This document shows, piece after piece, positions 18,519 through 28,500 of a stretch of 64,000 nucleotides of DNA. Within the stretch, counting starts at the first letter, position 1. Each line of letters opens with the position of its first letter. The notes under the pieces are model-generated. The model did not search any database. It was not told the DNA's origin and worked only from the letters and a program-made list of their open reading frames with translations. Made by a program: the position numbers and the translations under genes. This DNA is from an uncultured Paracoccaceae bacterium (GTDB lineage: Bacteria; Pseudomonadota; Alphaproteobacteria; Rhodobacterales; Rhodobacteraceae): contig CANLSM010000004.1 in the NCBI GenBank assembly GCA_947493745.1, positions 124,001 to 188,000 of the forward strand. Reading direction: 5' to 3'.

Positions 18519-19640
18519 TCACGGGGCCTGGGTGGCGTGCGCCATCAGGAGTGACGAATAGGCAAAAGGCAAATCAGGCACCATCGTCTGCAGGATGTCG
18601 AAATGGTCCTCGAACATCTCGTCAGGCGTGATCTCGGCAATCGGTACCCAGAGCGCCTGGGTCGCGTCGTCTCCACCCCGTACCTTCTCAAGTGTCTTGC
18701 GGTCTTCCAGCTCGAATGTGAAGGCCTCGGTGCGAACCCAGCCCCGTTCGGAGCGCTCGGGATGATCGAAGACCTGACGGTTGCGCAACCGTCCGCGCAG
18801 AGCGCCCTTGGGCATATCGAGCCTGCATTCCTCGTAAAGTTCGCGAATGGCGGCATCGAGCGCAGTCTCACCAGGTGACAGATGCCCGCCCGGCAGCGCC
18901 AGAAGCCCCTTGCCCGGCATCAGCCCACGACGCACCAGCAGCACATGACCCGACTGGATGACCACTGCATCGGCCGTGTTGATGGTGATCGGATAGCCCA
19001 GAGCCTCTTCACCCGCCTTGATCCGCTTCTGATAATCCCGCGTGAACTCCGCCTCCTCACGAACCTTGGCAAAGACATCAGGGTTCTGGGCAAGCCACGC
19101 ACTGACCGTCTCATGGGGACCATGGCCAAAGGCCGCCCCGGGTTCCGGATCGTTCACATCGAGAAACAGCGCGCGGCGAAAATCGGTCGCGCTGACAACC
19201 ACGTCCTCATGGGTGCGGACATCGGCCGACTGGAGATCCCACTCGGGAAACCATTTCAGATAGGCCGAACTTGCATCCTTGTCATAGCCCGTCAGCACCA
19301 CCCGCGTCGCCATTGGCGAAAGCCCGGCATTGCGCAGATGCAGTCGAACCGCGGTGCGCACATTGGCCGCCCAGGCACGATCATTGTAGAGCGTATCGAC
19401 CAGCGGCAAACAGGCCAGCGGCAGCTTGAGCCCGGCCGTTTCCACCGCCTTTTCGATGAACCCGACCCGCTCGCGAAAATGAAACGGGTTCTTCCAGCTG
19501 CGCGCCCGATAGGCACTGCCGACCAGCATCAAAAGCGAGTCCGCAAACGCGCTCGCATTCTCGACAACATCCAGATGGCCCGCATGAAAAGGCTGAAAAC
19601 GACCAACGAAAACAGCAAGCGTGTGGCTGTCCTGTCCCAT
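18519..19640 (-). CDS. nadM: Bifunctional NMN adenylyltransferase / Nudix hydrolase
   Basis: The 373-residue protein fuses a NadM-type nucleotidyltransferase (start MGQDSHTLAVFVGRFQPFHA, with the HxGH motif) to a Nudix domain (from about residue 220). The Nudix box fits G-x5-E-x7-REUxEE: GGHLSPGE then RELYEEC, with Arg in place of the usual final Gly. Known fusions make NAD+ from NMN and ATP and hydrolyse ADP-ribose. The ATG at 19640 follows a GGAGG site; the in-frame extension upstream is not conserved-looking. Confidence 0.88.
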   Translation of the reverse strand: MGQDSHTLAVFVGRFQPFHAGHLDVVENASAFADSLLMLVGSAYRARSWKNPFHFRERVGFIEKAVETAGLKLPLACLPLVDTLYNDRAWAANVRTAVRLHLRNAGLSPMATRVVLTGYDKDASSAYLKWFPEWDLQSADVRTHEDVVVSATDFRRALFLDVNDPEPGAAFGHGPHETVSAWLAQNPDVFAKVREEAEFTRDYQKRIKAGEEALGYPITINTADAVVIQSGHVLLVRRGLMPGKGLLALPGGHLSPGETALDAAIRELYEECRLDMPKGALRGRLRNRQVFDHPERSERGWVRTEAFTFELEDRKTLEKVRGGDDATQALWVPIAEITPDEMFEDHFDILQTMVPDLPFAYSSLLMAHATQAP

Positions 19641-19919
19641 GGGTTTAGCGACCTCCGCCAAGAACCTGTACGACCAACAGGACCTCCCCGTCAGCCTGAC
19701 AGAGACGTTATCACAGCAAGGCACGCGATCAAGGGAGCTCGGGAAATGAAGTGGGACAAAGGCCGGGACAAACGGGTGTCACCAACCCGACTCTCTGCAG
19801 AACCAAGCCGCCAGGATCCTTCGGTGCAACCAAACACAGATAGCTACCGGGTAAGATGGCAATCAGTGGCGTCAGAATGGCAGGCCCATAGATGCGTTCA
19901 CACAGACATTCCCCTGCGA
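19641..19919. other. Non-coding gap upstream of nadM-Nudix
   Basis: These 279 bases lie between the nrdJ stop and the nadM start, both on the minus strand. A 64-codon minus-strand open frame (19729-19923) shows no protein-like features. I found no tRNA, riboswitch or clear terminator. It probably holds the nadM promoter and leader. Confidence 0.4.
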
Positions 19920-22184
19920 TCAACTACACTTCGAGTAGCCGCATTCGCCACAGGTCATGCAGCCCTCGACCATGCGCAACGCAAATTGACCGCAGTTCGG
20001 GCAGGTGGGTTCCTTGGGTTTCTCGCCGACCCGGAGCGCATCGATCTGGGGATCCATCTTCAGGCCCATGCCTTCGGCTTCCAGAAATCCGATGGCGACC
20101 ATGTGACGTTCGATAACGCCGCCGATTGCGGCCAGAATGGAGGGGATATACTTGCCCTCAACCCATGCGCCCCCCCGGGGATCGAAAACGGCCTTCAACT
20201 CCTCGACGACGAAACTCACATCGCCGCCGCGCCGGAAAACCGCCGAGATCATCCGGGTCAGGGCAACTGTCCAGGCGAAATGCTCCATATTCTTGGAGTT
20301 GATGAACACCTCGAAGGGGCGTCTGTGCCCGCCGATGATCACATCGTTGATGGTGATATAGATCGCGTGTTCGCTTTCGGGCCACTTGATCTTGTAGGTG
20401 TTGCCCTCAAGGGCTTCCGGCCGGTCCCAGGGCTGCGCAATGTAGACCACATCGGCTCCGGTCTCGGTCTCGGGTGCCTTGTCCTCGGTCTCGGCCACGC
20501 TCAGGACTGACCCCGTCACAGCATTGGGCCGATAGGTGGTGCAGCCCTTGCAGCCCTGGTCCCAGGCCGCCATGTAGACCTGCTGGAAATCTTCGAACGA
20601 GATGTCCGCGGGGCAGTTGATGGTCTTGGAAATACTGGAATCCACCCATGTCTGGGCCGCCGCCTGCATGCGGACATGGTCCAGAGGCGCAAGGGTCTGG
20701 GCGTTGACGAAGGTCTCGGGCAATTCAGCCTCACCGAATTGCGCGCGCCAAGCGGCCACCGCATAATCGATGACGTCCTCCTCGGTGCGCGACCCATCCT
20801 TCTGCAACACCTTTCGGGTATAGGCATAGGCAAAGACCGGCTCGATGCCCGAGGATACGTTTCCCGCATAAAGCGAAATCGTCCCGGTGGGCGCAATGGA
20901 GGTCAGGAGCGCGTTGCGGATGCCATGCTCGGCCACAGCAGCCCGGACTTCCTCATCCATTGCCTGCATGGTCTCGGATGCCAGAAACGCCTCCCGGTCA
21001 AAGAGCGGGAAGGCCCCCTTTTCGGCTGCAAGCTGCGCCGAGGCCAGATAAGCCGCGCGGGCGATTGCTTCCAACCAGTCGGAGGTCTGACGCGCGGCCT
21101 CCTCCGAGCCATAGCGCAGACCCACCATCACGAGCGCATCCGCAAGCCCCGTGACGCCAAGGCCGATGCGACGCTTCGCAAGAGCCTCGGCCTGTTGCGC
21201 TTCCAGAGGAAAGCGCGATGCATCAACGACGTTGTCCATCATCCGCACGGCCGTCCGGACGAGATCTGCCAACTCCTCGTCATCGAGTGCTGCAGCTTCC
21301 TGAAACGGGTCACGAACCAGCCTTGCCAGATTGATCGACCCCAGAAGACATGCCCCATAGGGTGGCAGAGGTTGCTCGCCGCACGGATTGGTCGCCGCAA
21401 TCGTCTCGACATAGTTGAGGTTGTTTTTCTGGTTGATCCGGTCAATGAAGATCACCCCCGGCTCGGCATAATCGAATGTCGAGCGCATGATCAGATCCCA
21501 GAGTTCGCGCGCACGGACGGTGGTGTAGGTCTCACCCTCGAAGACCAGGTCCCACATGTCATCAGCCTTCGCCGCATCCATGAACGCATCGGTGACAAGG
21601 ACCGAGAGATTGAACATCCTGAGCCGCGCCGGATCCTGCTTGGCGGTGATGAAATCGCGGATATCGGGGTGATCACAGCGCATCGTGGCCATCATGGCAC
21701 CGCGACGCGCGCCCGCCGACATGATGGTCCGGCACATCGCATCCCAGACGTCCATGAAGGAAAGCGGCCCCGAAGCATCCGCTCCGACCCCATGTACGCT
21801 CGCGCCCTTGGGGCGGATGGTCGAGAAATCATATCCGATGCCACCGCCCTGCTGCATCGTCAGAGCCGCCTCTTTGAGCATCTCGAAGATACCGCCCATA
21901 CTGTCGGGGATGGTTCCCATAACAAAGCAATTGAAAAGCGTCACCGATCGCTCGGTCCCGGCGCCTGCCAGAATGCGCCCTGCGGGCAGGAAGCGGAAAT
22001 CCTCCAGGGCCCGGTAGAACGTGTCCTCCCATTGCGACGGGGTGTTCTCAACCGCAGCCAGAGCCCTGGCAACGCGGCGCCAGCTGTCCTCGACCGTCTC
22101 GTCAATCGGTGTGCCGTCAGCCTTCTTGAACCGGTATTTCATGTCCCAGATCGACTCGGAGATCGGCGCTGAAAACCTGCTCAT
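19920..22184 (-). CDS. nrdJ: Vitamin B12-dependent ribonucleotide reductase (class II)
   Basis: The 754-residue enzyme reduces ribonucleoside diphosphates to deoxyribonucleotides with adenosylcobalamin, so it works with or without oxygen. Diagnostic parts include FLPAGRILAGAG, NPCGEQPLPPYGACLLGSIN (active-site NPCGE), TGTISLYAGNVSSGIEPVF and a C-terminal cysteine-rich tail (CPNCGQ, CMTCGECGYSKCS) of the type that binds metal or relays thiols. The ATG at 22184 (MSRFSAPISESIWDMKY) follows a GAGGG site. The length is shorter than the roughly 950-1200 residues of some family members but fits the compact form. Confidence 0.93.
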   Translation of the reverse strand: MSRFSAPISESIWDMKYRFKKADGTPIDETVEDSWRRVARALAAVENTPSQWEDTFYRALEDFRFLPAGRILAGAGTERSVTLFNCFVMGTIPDSMGGIFEMLKEAALTMQQGGGIGYDFSTIRPKGASVHGVGADASGPLSFMDVWDAMCRTIMSAGARRGAMMATMRCDHPDIRDFITAKQDPARLRMFNLSVLVTDAFMDAAKADDMWDLVFEGETYTTVRARELWDLIMRSTFDYAEPGVIFIDRINQKNNLNYVETIAATNPCGEQPLPPYGACLLGSINLARLVRDPFQEAAALDDEELADLVRTAVRMMDNVVDASRFPLEAQQAEALAKRRIGLGVTGLADALVMVGLRYGSEEAARQTSDWLEAIARAAYLASAQLAAEKGAFPLFDREAFLASETMQAMDEEVRAAVAEHGIRNALLTSIAPTGTISLYAGNVSSGIEPVFAYAYTRKVLQKDGSRTEEDVIDYAVAAWRAQFGEAELPETFVNAQTLAPLDHVRMQAAAQTWVDSSISKTINCPADISFEDFQQVYMAAWDQGCKGCTTYRPNAVTGSVLSVAETEDKAPETETGADVVYIAQPWDRPEALEGNTYKIKWPESEHAIYITINDVIIGGHRRPFEVFINSKNMEHFAWTVALTRMISAVFRRGGDVSFVVEELKAVFDPRGGAWVEGKYIPSILAAIGGVIERHMVAIGFLEAEGMGLKMDPQIDALRVGEKPKEPTCPNCGQFALRMVEGCMTCGECGYSKCS

Positions 22185-22450
22185 GGAAAGACCCTCGGTG
22201 ATGCTGTCGGAAGGGCTGCCAACATACGCATTTTGCGCACACCGGTCAATGAAAGCGGCCGTCATGAGCCTCACATCGGGCGGGGCGCAAGACCCACAGG
22301 TGCCCGGACACGACGTCCGGCCCGACAAACGCCTTGTCAGTTGGGCGTTCCGCCCGCGCCGCCAATCAGAGCCACAGGATTTAGAGGCAGGGTTTCATGC
22401 GGACACCTGATCCTGTAGTTTGAGAGCTCCAGAGATCAGGGAATCACGGA
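22185..22450. other. Divergent intergenic region between nrdJ and DUF1489
   Basis: These 266 bases hold the promoters of two divergent genes. I looked for a cobalamin riboswitch on the nrdJ strand but did not find the conserved B12 box. No clear NrdR box is visible. A seven-base inverted repeat (CCTGATC at 22406-22412, GATCAGG at 22434-22440) lies ten bases before the DUF1489 start; it may be chance. Confidence 0.45.
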
Positions 22451-22894
22451 ATGGCCAGCGGGCTCAATCTCATCAAACTGTCCGTCGGGACCGAGGATGT
22501 CTCGGGGCTGCTTGAATGGCAGAAAACTGTGGCGCCCCGCAATCAGGCAGCTGGTTTCGGATCGATCGTGACCCACACGACGAGGATGTGGCCCAGGCGC
22601 GAGAAGGAGCTGCTGGATGGCGGCTCGATCTATTGGGTGATCAAGGGGGTTGTCCTCTGCCGTCAGCGCATTCTTGATTTGCAGGAACGTCGTGGAGCAG
22701 ACGGTATACGGCGCTGCGCGATCGTACTCGACCCGCAGATGCAGCGGACCTATCCCCAGCCGCGCCGGGCCTTTCAGGGCTGGCGATATCTTGAACAGGC
22801 CGACGCGCCAGATGATCTGGGTCCCGCACAGGCAGGCGAGGCCGAACTGCCGCTCCCGCTGCAAACAGCGCTGGCGGAGATCGGCGTTCTCTGA
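22451..22894 (+). CDS. DUF1489 family protein
   Basis: The 147-residue protein begins MASGLNLIKLSVGTEDVSGL and contains THTTRMWPRR, WVIKGVVLCRQRIL and RRAFQGWRYL, which match the alphaproteobacterial DUF1489 family. The function is unknown. There is no signal peptide or membrane segment. It stands 105 bases upstream of the dienelactone hydrolase, with a strong inverted repeat between the two. Confidence 0.85.
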   Translation: MASGLNLIKLSVGTEDVSGLLEWQKTVAPRNQAAGFGSIVTHTTRMWPRREKELLDGGSIYWVIKGVVLCRQRILDLQERRGADGIRRCAIVLDPQMQRTYPQPRRAFQGWRYLEQADAPDDLGPAQAGEAELPLPLQTALAEIGVL

Positions 22895-22945
22895 GATGTG
22901 ATCATCCGCTGTCCCCGTTCGCTTTTGACTGGTGGCCGATGTGAT

Positions 22946-22992
22946 GTACCTTTGAGGCGCTGGCCGATATGCGCCAGTGTCATCAAAGGTAC
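22946..22992 (+). promoter_or_regulatory. Strong hairpin covering the ribosome-binding site of the hydrolase gene
   Basis: A perfect ten-base inverted repeat (GTACCTTTGA at 22946-22955, TCAAAGGTAC at 22983-22992) encloses a second stem (CTGGC at 22960-22964, GCCAG at 22973-22977). The right arm contains AAAGG, the only plausible ribosome-binding sequence, seven bases before the ATG at 23000. In RNA this would hide the site. It is not followed by a T tract, so it is not a typical terminator. Confidence 0.6.
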
Positions 22993-22999
22993 AGAAATC

Positions 23000-23884
23000 A
23001 TGGAACGCAAAACGGCTAAGGATTTCGACCAACGTCTGCTTGAACTCTATGACGGCTATGTGCACGGCAAGCTTTCCAAACGCGGCTTCCTAGAAGGTGC
23101 GGCACAATTCGCGGTCGGCGGCGTCTCGGCTGCTGCCCTTCTGGAGGCGCTGAAGCCCGATTATGCGCTTGCCCAGCAAGTCTCGCCCGACGACCCGGAA
23201 ATCGAAACGGAAGTGATCGATTACCCTTCCCCGAATGGTCATGGCACCGTGAAAGGCCTGATGGCCAAGCCCGCCAAGGCAGGCCCGTTCGGCGCGGTTC
23301 TGGTTGTGCATGAGAACCGGGGGCTGAACCCCTATATTGAGGATGTTGTCCGGCGGGTCGCGAAGGCCGGCTATCTTGCCCTCGGCCCCGATGGACTGAC
23401 GCCGTTGGGCGGCTATCCGGGCACCGATGAGGAAGGGCGCGAGATGCAGCGCCAGCTTGATGGCGCCAAACTCATGAACGACTTCTTCGCCGGGTTTGAG
23501 CATCTGGTGGGCCATTCGGACAGCACCGGCAAGGTCGGCGCGGTCGGTTTCTGCTATGGCGGAGGCGTTTGCAATGCGCTCGCTGTGGCCTATCCGGACA
23601 TGGCCTGCTCGGTGCCGTTCTACGGTCGTCAGGCCGCGGCCGAGGACGTGCCCGACATTCAGGCACCCCTGATGCTGCAATATGCCGGTCTCGATGAGCG
23701 GATCAATGCGGGTTGGCCGGAATACGAGGCCGCGTTGAAAGCAAATGGCAAGACCTATGAGGCGCATATCTATGCGGATGTGAACCATGGTTTTCACAAC
23801 GATACGACGCCACGCTATGATGAGGCCGCCGCAAACCTCGCCTGGGATCGGACACTGGGTTGGTTTGGGACCTATCTCAGCTAG
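23000..23884 (+). CDS. Dienelactone hydrolase family protein with Tat-like leader
   Basis: The 294-residue alpha/beta hydrolase shows the family's cysteine nucleophile in [10 protein letters not shown], an Asp in QYAGLDERI and the His in DVNHGFHND. The N-terminus carries SKRGFLEG (residues 26-33) followed by a hydrophobic stretch ending near ALAQQ. This resembles a twin-arginine signal with Lys-Arg in place of Arg-Arg, so export is likely but not certain. Similar proteins in other bacteria are annotated as dienelactone hydrolases, often without proven substrate. The start at 23000 lies seven bases after a strong inverted repeat that covers its ribosome-binding site. It converges on hisG with a three-base gap. 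Confidence 0.85.
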   Translation: MERKTAKDFDQRLLELYDGYVHGKLSKRGFLEGAAQFAVGGVSAAALLEALKPDYALAQQVSPDDPEIETEVIDYPSPNGHGTVKGLMAKPAKAGPFGAVLVVHENRGLNPYIEDVVRRVAKAGYLALGPDGLTPLGGYPGTDEEGREMQRQLDGAKLMNDFFAGFEHLVGHSDSTGKVGAVGFCYGGGVCNALAVAYPDMACSVPFYGRQAAAEDVPDIQAPLMLQYAGLDERINAGWPEYEAALKANGKTYEAHIYADVNHGFHNDTTPRYDEAAANLAWDRTLGWFGTYLS

Positions 23885-23887
23885 GCA

Positions 23888-24589
23888 TCAGAGGCCGCTG
23901 AGGTCGAGGTTCAGCTTCGTCGCCAGGGTCTGCAAGGCCGGTCGAACGGCATCCCAATCCGCATCCCGGGCAGCAAAAAGCGTTGCCTGGGATTTCAGGA
24001 TGGGACCGTCACCGAGCACCTTGAGGTGATTGGCCTCCAGCGTCGCACCGCTTGTGGTGATGTCCGCAATCGCCTCGGCAGTGAGGTTCTTGATCGTCCC
24101 TTCCGTCGCACCCTGGCTGTCGACGATCCGGTAATCGGCCACCGCGTGCTTCTGAAAGAACGCGCGCACCAGCTTGTGGTACTTGGTGGCGACACGTAAG
24201 CGGTGGCCATGGGTGGCGCGAAAGGTGGCCGCGACCGCATCGAGATCGTCCATGCAGTCCACGTCGATCCAGAATTTCGGCACCGCAACGATGAGATCGG
24301 CGAAACCGAAACCCAGTTCGGCAAGCGCCAATACCTGCCGGTCAGGGTCGGGCAGCTTCTCGCGCACCATATCCAGCCCGGTCACCCCGAGGTGGATACG
24401 TCCCGCGCCAAGTTCGCGTGGAATTTCTCCGGCAGACAGCAGCACGAGTTCGACACCATCGACCCCTTCCACCGCTCCGGCATATTCGCGGCCGTCATCG
24501 CTGCGCCTCAGCACGATCCCGCGATCCGAGAACCACCGGAACGTATCGGCCTGAAGACGGCCCTTGGATGGAACACCGAGTTTCAGCAT
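23888..24589 (-). CDS. hisG: ATP phosphoribosyltransferase catalytic subunit (short form)
   Basis: The 233-residue protein begins [16 protein letters not shown] and has the phosphate-binding GATEGTIKNLTAEAIADI-type region. It condenses ATP with PRPP in the first step of histidine synthesis. It lacks the C-terminal regulatory domain of long HisG, so it needs HisZ, encoded just upstream. The ATG overlaps the hisZ stop (TGATG). A GTG three bases upstream is an alternative start. Confidence 0.93.
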   Translation of the reverse strand: MLKLGVPSKGRLQADTFRWFSDRGIVLRRSDDGREYAGAVEGVDGVELVLLSAGEIPRELGAGRIHLGVTGLDMVREKLPDPDRQVLALAELGFGFADLIVAVPKFWIDVDCMDDLDAVAATFRATHGHRLRVATKYHKLVRAFFQKHAVADYRIVDSQGATEGTIKNLTAEAIADITTSGATLEANHLKVLGDGPILKSQATLFAARDADWDAVRPALQTLATKLNLDLSGL

Positions 24590-25725
24590 CACGTGGCCCT
24601 CAACGCCAGAAGGGCTTCGGGGCGGATGATTGCGCCCACGGCCGGAACCGCATCGGCTCCACCAAGAACACGGGTCAGCGCATCATAGCGGCCGCCTGTT
24701 GCAATGACCGGAAGGTCATCGCGTCCGGGAGCATAGAAGCCAAAGACAAACCCGTCATAGTATTCAAGCGATGTCCGGCCATAGGAGCCCTCAAAAGGCA
24801 GTTTGGCGGTTGCGATCCTGCGGGCCTCCATGGTTTCCATGCGGCGCTCCAGCTGATCGGCAGCGGGCACCAGTCCCGGCTCGCCGAGCGAGCGGACAAA
24901 TGCCAGCGCGTCTGGCATCGAGCCTTTGAGGGTTAGTATCGCACTGATCAGATCGGTTTCGCCTGTGGTAAGCGCCGGGGTTTCAGCCTCCTCGGAGAGC
25001 TGCGCAATACGCCCGAGCACCTCTGCCCGCCCGCGCAACCCCACCTGACGTCCGCCCTTTGCCAGCAGCTTCTCAGCTTCCCCACGCCGATAGGCATCCA
25101 GCAAGGCTTTCATGTCGGGGGCCGAAAACCGCGCGGTGTGGTCGGCCCCGAACCGGCTGAGCAGACGCTGAAACCGGGCTGGCCGCCAGACATGGCGCCG
25201 GAGGGCTGCCTTGCGCGTCTCCGATGTGCCAAGCGCATCGATGGCTGCGAGCACCAGACCGACATCTCCGGTCGCAACCGACAGACCGCTGCCGTCGAGT
25301 ACCTGCGATATCAGCCCAAAGACCTCGGCATCGACGCGGGCCGGGTCCTCGCGATCGAAGATCTCAAACCCGACCTGCAGATATTCAGCCGCCCGCCTGC
25401 CCGCACCGGCCTGCTTGCGCCAGACCGGGCCGGCATAGGCATAGCGGGCCGGTTCCAGACCCAGCGCCAGATGCCGCTCAACGATCGGGACCGTGAAATC
25501 GGGCCGCAGGACCTGTTCCCCCAGATCATCGGATGTCATATAGGCGCGGGCGCGGATAGCCTCGCCGTAAAGATCGAGCAGCGTCTCGGCCTTCAGAAGG
25601 CTCGCCGGTTCGACGACCTGCGCTCCGGCATCGCGGAATTGCGCAAGGATGCCCGCCACCTCGGACTGCAACGCCTCAAGCCCCGCGCCGGATCGGGCAT
25701 CGTCAAGATAGGCGCGTTCGATCAT
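24589..25725 (-). CDS. hisZ: ATP phosphoribosyltransferase regulatory subunit
   Basis: The 378-residue protein is a histidyl-tRNA synthetase paralogue that activates short HisG and mediates feedback by histidine. It keeps class II synthetase core features ([24 protein letters not shown] and [10 protein letters not shown]) but lacks the anticodon-binding domain. Its ATG overlaps the hisS stop by four bases and its stop overlaps the hisG start. The hisS-hisZ-hisG order with overlaps shows a tight operon. Confidence 0.92.
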   Translation of the reverse strand: MIERAYLDDARSGAGLEALQSEVAGILAQFRDAGAQVVEPASLLKAETLLDLYGEAIRARAYMTSDDLGEQVLRPDFTVPIVERHLALGLEPARYAYAGPVWRKQAGAGRRAAEYLQVGFEIFDREDPARVDAEVFGLISQVLDGSGLSVATGDVGLVLAAIDALGTSETRKAALRRHVWRPARFQRLLSRFGADHTARFSAPDMKALLDAYRRGEAEKLLAKGGRQVGLRGRAEVLGRIAQLSEEAETPALTTGETDLISAILTLKGSMPDALAFVRSLGEPGLVPAADQLERRMETMEARRIATAKLPFEGSYGRTSLEYYDGFVFGFYAPGRDDLPVIATGGRYDALTRVLGGADAVPAVGAIIRPEALLALRAT

Positions 25726-27230
25726 GCGTTGCGCGCCCGATCAATCATCTTGCGGACCTCGGCCACCAGGTCGGCACGGTCAATCTCCAGCTGTGCCGGT
25801 TGGGCCGCCCATTCCTCATGGGTCGTCATGTCGGCGGCGAGCCTTTTACCAAGCGCGAGATCCTTGATCTGCACCTTTCCCGCAGCCCTTTCATCCGCCC
25901 CCTCGATGACCGCAACAGGGCTGTCTCGCCTATCGGCATACTTGAGCTGATTGCCGAAATTCTTCGGGTTTCCGAGATAGACCTCGGCCCGGATCCCGGC
26001 CCCGCGCAACTCACCGACCATGGCCTGATAATCCGCCATTCGGTCACGATCCATGACGGTCACGACCACCGGACCGGGGGCCTCGCTCTGCAACCGGCCC
26101 TTCTCACGCAGTGCTGCCAGCAGCCGGTCCACGCCGATGGAGATCCCCGTGGCCGGAACCGCCTGGCCCGTGAACCGCTTGACTAGATCATCATAGCGCC
26201 CGCCACCCGCCACCGAGCCGAACTGTCGCTTGCGGCCTTTCTCATCGAAAATCTCGAAGGTGAGTTCCGCCTCGTAAACCGGCCCGGTGTAGTATGCGAG
26301 ACCGCGAACAATCGAGGGGTCGATAAGCGCCTGTTCCTGGCCGTAACCCTGCGCATTCAGCAACTCACCGATCTGCTCCAGTTCCGAGACACCATCAAGG
26401 CCGATTGTGGAAGCGCCAACAAGCTCACGCAGTCGCGCACAAGTGGCTGCCGCTGTCTCACGCCTGGCGGAGACGAACCCCAGCACAATCTCGGCCTGCT
26501 CGGCGCTCAGCCCCGCACCTTCGGTGAAATCGCCGCTTTCATCCTTGCGCCCTTCACCAAGCAGTGCGGCCACGCCCTTTTCACCCAGCCTGTCCAGCTT
26601 GTCGATTGCGCGCAGCACGATGCCCCGCCGGTCTGCTTGGTCCTCGGGCGCATCCGCATTCCAAAGACCGACCACTTCCATCACGCCGTTCAGAACCTTG
26701 CGGTTGTTGATGCGGATCACATAGTCGCCACGCTCGATCCCGACAGCTTCCAGCGCATCGGCGAGCATCGCGCAGATCTCGGCATCGGCGGCCATGCTGG
26801 CCGTGCCGACCGTGTCCGCATCGCATTGATAGAACTGGCGAAACCGCCCCGGTCCGGGCTTCTCATTGCGCCAGACCGGACCGACGGCAAAGCGCCTGTA
26901 GGGCGATGGAAGATCATTTCGGTACTGCGCATAGACCCGCGCCAGAGGTGCGGTGAGGTCGTAGCGAAGCGCCATCCACCCCTCGTCCTCGTCCTGCCAG
27001 GCAAACACCCCATCATTGGGCCGGTCCACATCGGGCAGGAATTTCCCCAAAGCCTCGACCGTCTCGACCGCCGAGGTTTCCAGTGGGTCGAAGCCATAGC
27101 GGTGATAGACGTCCGTGATGCCCTTGAGCATCTGCGTCCGCTCGCTCACATCCGCGCCGAAATAGTCGCGAAATCCCCGCGGCTGAATGGCCTTGGGACG
27201 CGCAACCTTCTGTTTCTTGCCACTCGCCAT
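25722..27230 (-). CDS. hisS: Histidyl-tRNA synthetase
   Basis: The 502-residue class II enzyme charges tRNA-His. It begins [20 protein letters not shown] and shows motif 2 in [20 protein letters not shown], the histidine-A box around [14 protein letters not shown], and [13 protein letters not shown]. The C-terminal anticodon-binding domain ends in MIDRARNA. I chose the ATG at 27230 over an extension with no family match. It leads the operon with hisZ and hisG, which couples tRNA charging to histidine synthesis. Confidence 0.94.
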   Translation of the reverse strand: MASGKKQKVARPKAIQPRGFRDYFGADVSERTQMLKGITDVYHRYGFDPLETSAVETVEALGKFLPDVDRPNDGVFAWQDEDEGWMALRYDLTAPLARVYAQYRNDLPSPYRRFAVGPVWRNEKPGPGRFRQFYQCDADTVGTASMAADAEICAMLADALEAVGIERGDYVIRINNRKVLNGVMEVVGLWNADAPEDQADRRGIVLRAIDKLDRLGEKGVAALLGEGRKDESGDFTEGAGLSAEQAEIVLGFVSARRETAAATCARLRELVGASTIGLDGVSELEQIGELLNAQGYGQEQALIDPSIVRGLAYYTGPVYEAELTFEIFDEKGRKRQFGSVAGGGRYDDLVKRFTGQAVPATGISIGVDRLLAALREKGRLQSEAPGPVVVTVMDRDRMADYQAMVGELRGAGIRAEVYLGNPKNFGNQLKYADRRDSPVAVIEGADERAAGKVQIKDLALGKRLAADMTTHEEWAAQPAQLEIDRADLVAEVRKMIDRARNA

Positions 27231-27403
27231 CGCGTGTGCCCCTTCCCACTGGTCTGGCGCTCTCCTAAACGAGCCATCCAGCCGGAGCAAGTCATGGGCT
27301 GCGGCCAGTCTTCGCCCGGAGCCATCCTCTCGCCATTTTTTGTTGATTTCTGCGGCTCGAAACAGCAGGAAACTCGAAGAATGCGCGAGGCGGGGGAGAC
27401 GAC

Positions 27404-27928
27404 ATGACAGGCTGGACTGGAACGCGATGCGCAGTAGGCGCTCTTCTCGTTATGACACTTGTGCTGAGCGCCTGCGGGCGCGGTGACAAGTCCGATGATG
27501 AGGCCGTCAGCCGCGCCGGAATAGGTCAGTTTACGAACGCCGATTTCGAGTGCCTGCGCGAGGCGATCTATTTCGAGGCGCTGCCACAAAGTGCGAAGGG
27601 TCAGCGCGCTGTCGCGGATGTCATCCTGAACCGCGCTGATGATCCGCGCTTTCCCGATACGATCTGTGGCGTGATAGCCGAGGGTCAGGATCGCGGGCGC
27701 TGCCAGTTCTCCTATCGCTGCGATGGCCGCGCCGAGAATTTCCCAGACGTGATCAAGTTTGACAGCTCAAGCCGTGCCGCCCGCGAGGCGCTGCAGAACC
27801 CCGATGCGGACATAACCAACGGTGCACTCTACTTTCACACCACGGGCATGAACCCCGGCTGGTTTGCCTCACTTGATCGGACGGGAGAGTTCGGCGGGCA
27901 CTATTTCTATACTGCGCGCGGTCACTGA
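27404..27928 (+). CDS. Cell wall hydrolase (SleB family) lipoprotein
   Basis: The 174-residue product has a lipoprotein signal peptide with lipobox LSAC (Cys at residue 24). The SleB-type hydrolase_2 domain follows, with [10 protein letters not shown] (probable catalytic Glu), [14 protein letters not shown] and [11 protein letters not shown]. The family includes lytic transglycosylases/amidases that cut peptidoglycan. It is probably anchored in the periplasm. Its last seven bases overlap the convergent flavin reductase gene. Confidence 0.85.
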   Translation: MTGWTGTRCAVGALLVMTLVLSACGRGDKSDDEAVSRAGIGQFTNADFECLREAIYFEALPQSAKGQRAVADVILNRADDPRFPDTICGVIAEGQDRGRCQFSYRCDGRAENFPDVIKFDSSSRAAREALQNPDADITNGALYFHTTGMNPGWFASLDRTGEFGGHYFYTARGH

Positions 27929-28398
27929 CCGAGGCCGGTATAGCCCCCTCTGTGATAGATAAGTGGCGGTTTCTGCGTGCTCTCGAACCGCAGAACCTCG
28001 CCCACGATGATCAGATGATCGCCGCCGTCATAGCCCGCCGCGTGCAGACATTCGAAACGCGCCGCACAGTCGGACAAAAGCGGCACGCCGCCTTCGCCGC
28101 TCTCGTAGTCAAGCTCGTCGAACGCGAATCCTTCCTGCGCGAAGCGATTGGACAGATCCCTTTGCGACTGCGACAGGATGTGGACAGCAAAATGCGACGC
28201 CGCCTCAAAGGCCGGAAATCGCGCCGATTTGCGCGCTGGCGACCAGAGAACAAGTGGCGGGTCGAGCGAGACAGAGGCGAAACTGTTGGCTGTGATCCCG
28301 AGCGGACCATCAGGACACATCGTCGTCACGACTGTGACGCCGGTTGCAAAGCATCCCAGCGCCTGACGCAGGTCTTTCGTGTCAATCTGGGTACGCAT
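27922..28398 (-). CDS. Flavin reductase-like protein
   Basis: The 158-residue protein matches the flavin reductase domain family: FATGVTVVTTMCPDGPLGIT, ANSFASVSLDPPLVLW and HFAVHILSQSQRDL. Such proteins reduce FMN or FAD with NAD(P)H, often for a partner monooxygenase. No monooxygenase gene is adjacent, so the partner is unknown. The ATG at 28398 faces away from the GST gene. Confidence 0.87.
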   Translation of the reverse strand: MRTQIDTKDLRQALGCFATGVTVVTTMCPDGPLGITANSFASVSLDPPLVLWSPARKSARFPAFEAASHFAVHILSQSQRDLSNRFAQEGFAFDELDYESGEGGVPLLSDCAARFECLHAAGYDGGDHLIIVGEVLRFESTQKPPLIYHRGGYTGLGQ

Positions 28399-28500
28399 CG
28401 CTCCGCCTCAACTCGCCTTTTCCCAATTAGGCGCTATGGACCTTCAAGGCAAACGATAGCTGACTTGTGGGCGCAGATTACCTGTCCTATTTGTCAGCTT

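Noticed and set aside
16558-18522. 654-codon minus-strand open frame opposite the DUF4139 gene
   Set aside because: It is an antisense shadow. The plus-strand product has a signal peptide, a coiled coil and the DUF4139 domain.
19729-19923. 64-codon minus-strand open frame upstream of nadM-Nudix
   Set aside because: It overlaps the end of nrdJ, has no ribosome-binding site that I can see and no recognisable features.
18882-20510. 542-codon plus-strand open frame across nadM-Nudix and nrdJ
   Set aside because: It crosses two well-supported minus-strand genes and has no recognisable domain.
22406-22440. Seven-base inverted repeat just before the DUF1489 start
   Set aside because: The arms are short and the spacer is 21 bases, so chance is likely. 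It is noted only in the intergenic entry.
22185-22450. Cobalamin riboswitch in front of nrdJ
   Set aside because: A B12-dependent enzyme makes this attractive, but the conserved B12-box sequence is not present in the leader by eye.
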